DNA of 8,959 nt, taken from Candidatus Desantisbacteria bacterium CG1_02_49_89 (lineage in GTDB: Bacteria; Desantisbacteria; UBA1551). A model generated the notes under the pieces. The model ran no database searches, was not told the origin of the DNA, and worked only from the letters and a program-made list of their open reading frames with translations. Shown piece by piece: positions 6,161 to 8,959 of this stretch. A program made the position numbers and the translations under genes. How positions within the stretch are numbered: the first letter of the stretch is position 1; each line of letters starts with the position of its first letter. The DNA is taken from positions 1 to 8,959 of the forward strand of contig MNUP01000007.1 of the NCBI GenBank assembly GCA_001871075.1, written 5' to 3'.

Positions 6161-6296
6161 AAGCTGATCAAAGGAACGCAGGATAAATCCTGCGGCTACC
6201 ATTCTATCAAATGTGCCAATATCATGCCTGAGGCAGACCCGCCTAAACCCAGATGGCGGGAATGGCACCGCTACATTTGACCTTTGAGCTTTGAGC
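6161..6296. repeat. Nested inverted-repeat block with heptad remnants
   Basis: The right edge holds three 7-bp units, TTTGACC, TTTGAGC, TTTGAGC (6276-6296). Part of this (CCTTTGAGCTT, 6281-6291) pairs with AAGCTGATCAAAGG at 6161-6174 if three bases bulge. Inside are TCAAATG/CATTTGA (6207-6213 with 6274-6280), TGCCA/TGGCA (6214-6218 with 6263-6267), GCCTGAGGC (6226-6234) and CCCGCC/GGCGGG (6238-6243 with 6255-6260). On paper this gives a stem carrying two hairpins. The outer parts resemble a decayed member of the 7-bp arm elements. Nothing here codes for protein. Confidence 0.55.
6177..6194 (-). terminator. 8-bp hairpin, possible weak terminator for the DUF1016 gene
   Basis: CGCAGGAT and ATCCTGCG form a perfect 8-bp stem with a 2-nt loop. 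On the minus strand it lies about 165 nt past the DUF1016 stop and is followed by TTCCTTTG, only a poor U-tract. It could end transcription before the small gene at 6136, or it may just be another palindromic repeat. The tract is too weak to be sure. Confidence 0.3.
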
Positions 6297-6301
6297 TGCA
6301 G

Positions 6302-6354
6302 TTAACGCATTTCCTGCCCGCCTGCCACATTTATCGCCTGGCCACTCATATAGC
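6302..6354 (-). pseudogene. 3' remnant of a second short-chain dehydrogenase gene
   Basis: Read on the minus strand, this encodes YMSGQAINVAGGQEMR followed by a TAA stop. The complete dehydrogenase at 7720-8517 ends YMTGQAINVTGGQEMR and a stop. Over 51 nt the two DNA segments match at about 43 positions. Upstream of this stretch the frame meets a stop, so no working gene remains. The remnant begins only about 4 nt beyond the stop codon of the DUF1016 gene, so that gene appears to have replaced, or been inserted into, a paralogous dehydrogenase. Confidence 0.8.
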
Positions 6355-6358
6355 ATAT

Positions 6359-7447
6359 TCATTTTAAACGTTTATTATGCTCAAGTAATGACCGTTCCTT
6401 TTTCAGCTCTGCAACGAGCTCTTTTTTAGTAGGCAGGTAAAACTTATATTTGGAAGCAAAAATTTGTCTTTCTCCCCCGGGTAAAGTATAACGGACCACT
6501 GCATCATTTTTATCCGTGCAAAGAACTATCCCGATAGGATGACTCTCCCCCTCCTGTCTCATTTCACGGTCATAGTAATTAACATACATCTGCATTTGGC
6601 CTAAATCCTGATGCAGAAGTCTGCCCACTTTAAGGTCAATTAAGACAAAGCATCTCAGCAGTCGGTTATAGAATACCAAATCAATGTAAAAGTGGTCGCT
6701 CTCGAGGGTAATTCTTTTCTGCCTTGCGACAAACGAGAAACCTTTGCCTAATTCAAGGATGAATTCTTTCAAATGCTCAATCAGAGCATTTTCCAAAGTT
6801 GTTTCCCTTAGACTGGGTTCCTCTTTTAGTCCTGCAAATTCTAAAATATAAGGGTCTTTAATCAGGTCATCTGACTTTTGAATCTCCTGTCCTTTTTTAG
6901 CCAAGCGGAGTAGCCCTTTTTTGTCCTTACTTAATGCCAAGCGCTCAAAGAGAAGAGAACTCATTTGCCTTTCCAATTCCCTGGTTGACCAATGGTTATT
7001 CACGCATTCTATCTCATAAAAACTGCGGGCATCAGGATTATCTACTTTTAGAAGAAAGCGATAGTGTGTCCATGTTAATTTTGAACGCACTGCGTTCAAT
7101 CTTGGGAATTCGTCACGCATCGCGTGACTTTTTTCAGATTCTTTACGCACTGTGTGTAGTTCTGGATAAACAAGATAGAACTGCCGCATGTATTTTAAAT
7201 TTGTCTCTGTAAATCCCTTACCGACTTCGGCAGTCAATCGTAAAGATAATTCGTTAATAAGAAATAGCCCGTATTTCGCCTGCTTTTTACCCCTCTGTTC
7301 TTCTTCTACGATTTCTCTACCGATGAGCCAGTATGCCCGCACCATCTCAGTATTGACCGCGTATAATGCCCTATTGCGCGATTCTTCAATTATGGTGCAA
7401 ACTCGTTCATATATAGAAATTGATTTCTCAATATCTCTTTTTTTCAT
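6359..7447 (-). CDS. YhcG/DUF1016-family PD-(D/E)XK nuclease-like protein
   Basis: The 362-residue protein has the two family parts. The N-terminal DUF1016 helical domain (about 8-170) includes VRAYWLIGREIVEEEQRG, GFTETNLKYMRQFY and LTWTHYRFLLKV. The C-terminal nuclease-type domain (about 215-350) has YIDLVFYNRLLRCFVLIDLK (Asp256; Asp271-x-Lys273, where many relatives have Glu-x-Lys), then GQMQMYVNYYD and PIGIVLCTDKND. The family is often found beside restriction systems and mobile DNA; its biochemical role is not settled, and none is claimed here. The length is normal. The ATG at 7447-7445 has AGGAG 9 nt upstream. Residues about 99-128 are an expanded 10-residue repeat. No restriction or methylase partner is in the window. 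The gene lies between two dehydrogenase 3' ends, which suggests acquisition as a cassette. Confidence 0.9.
   Translation of the reverse strand: MKKRDIEKSISIYERVCTIIEESRNRALYAVNTEMVRAYWLIGREIVEEEQRGKKQAKYGLFLINELSLRLTAEVGKGFTETNLKYMRQFYLVYPELHTVRKESEKSHAMRDEFPRLNAVRSKLTWTHYRFLLKVDNPDARSFYEIECVNNHWSTRELERQMSSLLFERLALSKDKKGLLRLAKKGQEIQKSDDLIKDPYILEFAGLKEEPSLRETTLENALIEHLKEFILELGKGFSFVARQKRITLESDHFYIDLVFYNRLLRCFVLIDLKVGRLLHQDLGQMQMYVNYYDREMRQEGESHPIGIVLCTDKNDAVVRYTLPGGERQIFASKYKFYLPTKKELVAELKKERSLLEHNKRLK
7081..7160. repeat. Three 30-bp in-frame units with palindromic cores inside the DUF1016 gene
   Basis: The minus-strand units encode HTVRKESEKS, HAMRDEFPRL and NAVRSKLTWT, an exact 10-residue period (the ACG of each unit starts at 7085, 7115 and 7145). 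Each carries a small palindrome at the same place: TTGAACGCA/TGCGTTCAA (7081-7099), GTCACGC/GCGTGAC (7112-7128) and TACGCAC/GTGTGTA with one G-U pair (7144-7158). The last unit runs into the conserved LTWTHYR motif. The frame is kept throughout. Confidence 0.8.
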
Positions 7448-7719
7448 TTATCGTGTCTCCTCATCTTTTTATCAAAAGCGAGGGAATATCCAATTACTTT
7501 TAGCTGCCGCGCATGTCCGCCAATCTTCTGGGTGGAAGGTGCTTTCTCCACCTCTGAATATTTGTCGGATCTTCGACCGTAGCGGGCTTCAAGAAATTTT
7601 GCCTGAAACTGCGGCCGGGCAAAATTTCCAGAGTGAGCAGGTAATCAGATGCGAACGGCCCGCCGAGGGAAACACCGACAAAAGGCAGCTATTACCTGTT
7701 TGAAGCGATATTCCCGAGC
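7448..7719. other. Hairpin-rich gap upstream of the DUF1016 gene
   Basis: This 272-nt gap shows no gene I can defend. It has several inverted repeats in series: GGTGGA/TCCACC (7531-7552), GTCG/CGAC (7564-7577), a perfect 11-bp pair GAAATTTTGCC/GGCAAAATTTC (7593-7603 with 7618-7628, 14-nt loop), and CAGGTAAT/ATTACCTG (7638-7645 with 7691-7698). On the minus strand it would be the 5' leader of the DUF1016 gene and starts right after the dehydrogenase stop. A minus-strand frame (…KFLEARYGRRSDKY…) is open for about 60 codons but has no good start. This could be a structured leader, a non-coding mobile piece or a gene relic. Confidence 0.55.
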
Positions 7720-8517
7720 CTACCGCATTTCCTGCCCGCCGGTCACGTTGATCGCCTGGCCTGTCATATAGCCTGCCTCGTCGCCTGCCAGGAACACGAG
7801 CACGTTGCAGATGTCCTCATACGCGCAGCCCCTGCCCAGCGGCACCTGTTCGGCGTATTTCTTGCGCACTTCCTCTTTGGAGATGCCCCATTTTTTCGCG
7901 TATTGCTCGTAGAGGCTGTCCTGCCACAGCGGCGAGTCTAACAGGTTTCCGGGGCATATCGCATTTACGCGAACACCATATGGAGCAAGGTCAAGAGCTA
8001 TGCTCTGCGTCAGTCCGATGCCCCCGAACTTGGACGCCGCGTACGCGGAGTTCCAGAAACTGCCTTTTTTCCCTGATTTTGAATTTATCTGGATGATAAC
8101 GCCGGATTTCTGCTCCTTCATAACCTTAGCCGCTTCCTTCGCGCAGAGGAAATAGCCGACAAGGTTCACTTCCAGGACCTTGCGCCACGCGTCGTCCGGG
8201 AATTCCGTGATCTCGAACGCCTTGAGTATCCCGGCGTTGGAAACCATGAGGTCAAGGCGCCTGTATTTCACGGTTGCTTCCTTCACCATCTTTTCAACAT
8301 CAGACGCTTTTGTCACGTCCACCTGCACGCCGAAGGACCTGTCCTTCCCGAATTCCGCGTTTATCCTTTCAGCGACCTTCTTAGCCCCGTCAAAATTCAT
8401 ATCCGCGACTATTACTTTTGCGCCCTCGGCGCCCAGGCGCAGAGAGATGGCCTCGCCCAGGCCCTGCGCTCCTCCGGTAACAACGGCTATTTTATCCCTT
8501 AACAGCGGCTCGCACAT
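7720..8517 (-). CDS. Short-chain dehydrogenase, sorbitol-6-phosphate 2-dehydrogenase-like
   Basis: This is a 265-residue classical SDR, likely using NAD(H) to interconvert a phosphorylated polyol and ketose. The cofactor loop is TGGAQGLG (14-21), Asp39 after strand 2 favours NAD, NAG is at 94-96, and the catalytic Ser146, Tyr159 and Lys163 lie in NSKSG and YAASK. Similarity to E. coli SrlD is strong by eye in VNLVGYFLCAKE, QINSKSGK, KFGGIGLTQSIALDLA, PLGRGCAYED and the C-terminus GQAINVTGGQ. The exact substrate may differ. I chose the ATG at 8517-8515 because GGAGG (8528-8524) lies 6 nt upstream; a TTG seven codons earlier would start within the ribosome-site region and has no site of its own. 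It follows a zinc-type dehydrogenase gene, consistent with a sugar-alcohol pathway. Confidence 0.9.
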   Translation of the reverse strand: MCEPLLRDKIAVVTGGAQGLGEAISLRLGAEGAKVIVADMNFDGAKKVAERINAEFGKDRSFGVQVDVTKASDVEKMVKEATVKYRRLDLMVSNAGILKAFEITEFPDDAWRKVLEVNLVGYFLCAKEAAKVMKEQKSGVIIQINSKSGKKGSFWNSAYAASKFGGIGLTQSIALDLAPYGVRVNAICPGNLLDSPLWQDSLYEQYAKKWGISKEEVRKKYAEQVPLGRGCAYEDICNVLVFLAGDEAGYMTGQAINVTGGQEMR

Positions 8518-8523
8518 TTCTTT

Positions 8524-8528
8524 CCTCC
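8524..8528 (-). promoter_or_regulatory. Ribosome binding site deciding the dehydrogenase start
   Basis: GGAGG on the minus strand, 6 nt before the ATG at 8517-8515. It is a near-perfect Shine-Dalgarno sequence and argues for the shorter protein rather than the TTG at 8538-8536. Confidence 0.8.
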
Positions 8529-8541
8529 AATTTTCCAAGAA

Positions 8542-8677
8542 ACCACAGAGGACACAGAGAAAATAGTTTTACTCTGTGACCTCCTGAAAACTATATTCTG
8601 AAGATACTAAGAGAGCACACGGAGCTTTCATTGTATTTGAATTTAATATACCCGCAAATCTCTGTGCACTCTGTGGT
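8542..8677. repeat. Inverted-arm element between the two dehydrogenase genes
   Basis: ACCACAGAGGACACAGAGA (8542-8560) and TCTCTGTGCACTCTGTGGT (8659-8677) are inverted copies differing at 2 of 19 positions. Between them ATAGTTTT (8563-8570) pairs with AAAACTAT (8587-8594), and further CTCTGTG-like and CACACGGAG-like pieces occur. The arms are close to the 8-bp units at 3197-3220. The element fills most of the 187-nt gap between the zinc dehydrogenase stop and the SDR start. No protein-coding gene or clear promoter is seen in the gap. Confidence 0.82.
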
Positions 8678-8704
8678 ATATTTTTATTTGAATCTCAATC
8701 TGTT

Positions 8705-8959
8705 TTATGGTTTGATAAGGATCTTAAGGAAATCGCCGTGTTCCAGCATGAGGTTGAAACCCTGCATAAACTCGCTGAGGCTGAACTGGTGGGAGGCAAG
8801 AGACCTGACGTCGATCGAACCGGATTGTAGGAGTTTGATGGCAGACGGGAAATCGTGGAGTAGGCTGAAGGTTCCGTAGATCGTAAGCTCCCTCTTGTAA
8901 ACCTCGTAAGGATTTATGCTTATCCTGGAATCAGGCGGGCAGACCCCGAAGAAAAGGAG
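8705..8959 (-). CDS. Zinc-type (MDR) alcohol/polyol dehydrogenase, C-terminal 84 residues (partial)
   Basis: The minus-strand frame is open from the window edge to a TAA at 8707-8705. It reads FFGVCPPDSRISINPYEVYK, then RELTIYGTFS, AIKLLQSGSIDVRSLASHQF, and ends FLKILIKP. This is the typical C-terminus of medium-chain dehydrogenases of the sorbitol, threonine and alcohol dehydrogenase group: a catalytic-domain return, the KEL-I-GS-like segment, a helix ending in SG-ID, and a final LK--I-P. The metal site and cofactor fold lie outside the window, so the substrate is unknown. It is followed 187 nt downstream by an SDR of the sorbitol-6-phosphate type and is probably in the same transcript, although a repeat element separates them. 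Confidence 0.88.
   Translation of the reverse strand, partial: LLFFGVCPPDSRISINPYEVYKRELTIYGTFSLLHDFPSAIKLLQSGSIDVRSLASHQFSLSEFMQGFNLMLEHGDFLKILIKP

Noticed and set aside
7081-7099. Strong palindrome as a terminator
   Set aside because: It lies inside a coding region with conserved sequence after it and has no T-run.
7188-7703. Plus-strand 171-codon frame covering the gap and the start of the DUF1016 gene
   Set aside because: It begins inside the minus-strand DUF1016 gene, has no ribosome site and no recognisable domain.
1-8959. tRNA, rRNA or known riboswitch genes
   Set aside because: No cloverleaf with anticodon and T-arm features, rRNA core sequence or recognisable riboswitch motif was found on either strand by eye.

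Overview
All genes seen in this 9 kb window lie on the minus strand, so transcription runs from high to low coordinates. It looks like chromosomal DNA from an uncultured bacterium. The signs are a bacterial GatA/GatB amidotransferase, purine-rich Shine-Dalgarno sites, and gaps full of short repeats. That repeat habit resembles candidate-phylum genomes such as Omnitrophota, but this is an impression and no lineage is proven.

Right flank (about 7.5-9 kb): the C-terminal end of a zinc-type (MDR) alcohol dehydrogenase, then a complete short-chain dehydrogenase closely resembling sorbitol-6-phosphate 2-dehydrogenase. Together they suggest polyol or sugar metabolism. Below them is a 272 bp hairpin-rich gap, then a YhcG/DUF1016 PD-(D/E)XK nuclease-like gene. 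Immediately past the end of that gene lies a short remnant of the 3' end of a second copy of the short-chain dehydrogenase. The nuclease gene and the gap therefore sit between two related dehydrogenase 3' ends.

Middle (about 3.4-6.1 kb): a visibly AT-rich stretch with a small unrecognised protein, a TPR protein and a NucS-like PD-(D/E)XK protein, followed closely by a cyclophilin-like (TM1367-type) gene of more ordinary composition. The small protein and the N-terminal part of the TPR protein share an unrecognised domain of about 50 residues. The TPR reading frame continues upstream of its only usual start codon, with a one-base offset from the small gene, so the two may be one gene broken by a frameshift.

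Left flank (1-3.1 kb): gatA, then an amidohydrolase, then the start of gatB. The amidohydrolase separates two genes that normally work together to make glutaminyl- or asparaginyl-tRNA, and no gatC is visible.

The most distinctive signal is a recurring kind of intergenic element: two inverted arms, each built from short tandem units of 7 bp (or about 8 bp), around a spacer. Such elements lie between gatB and the amidohydrolase, between the amidohydrolase and gatA, between gatA and the cyclophilin-like gene, and between the two dehydrogenases. A weaker one lies upstream of the NucS/TPR stretch. One arm also sits in frame inside gatA, and one supplies the stop codon of the amidohydrolase.
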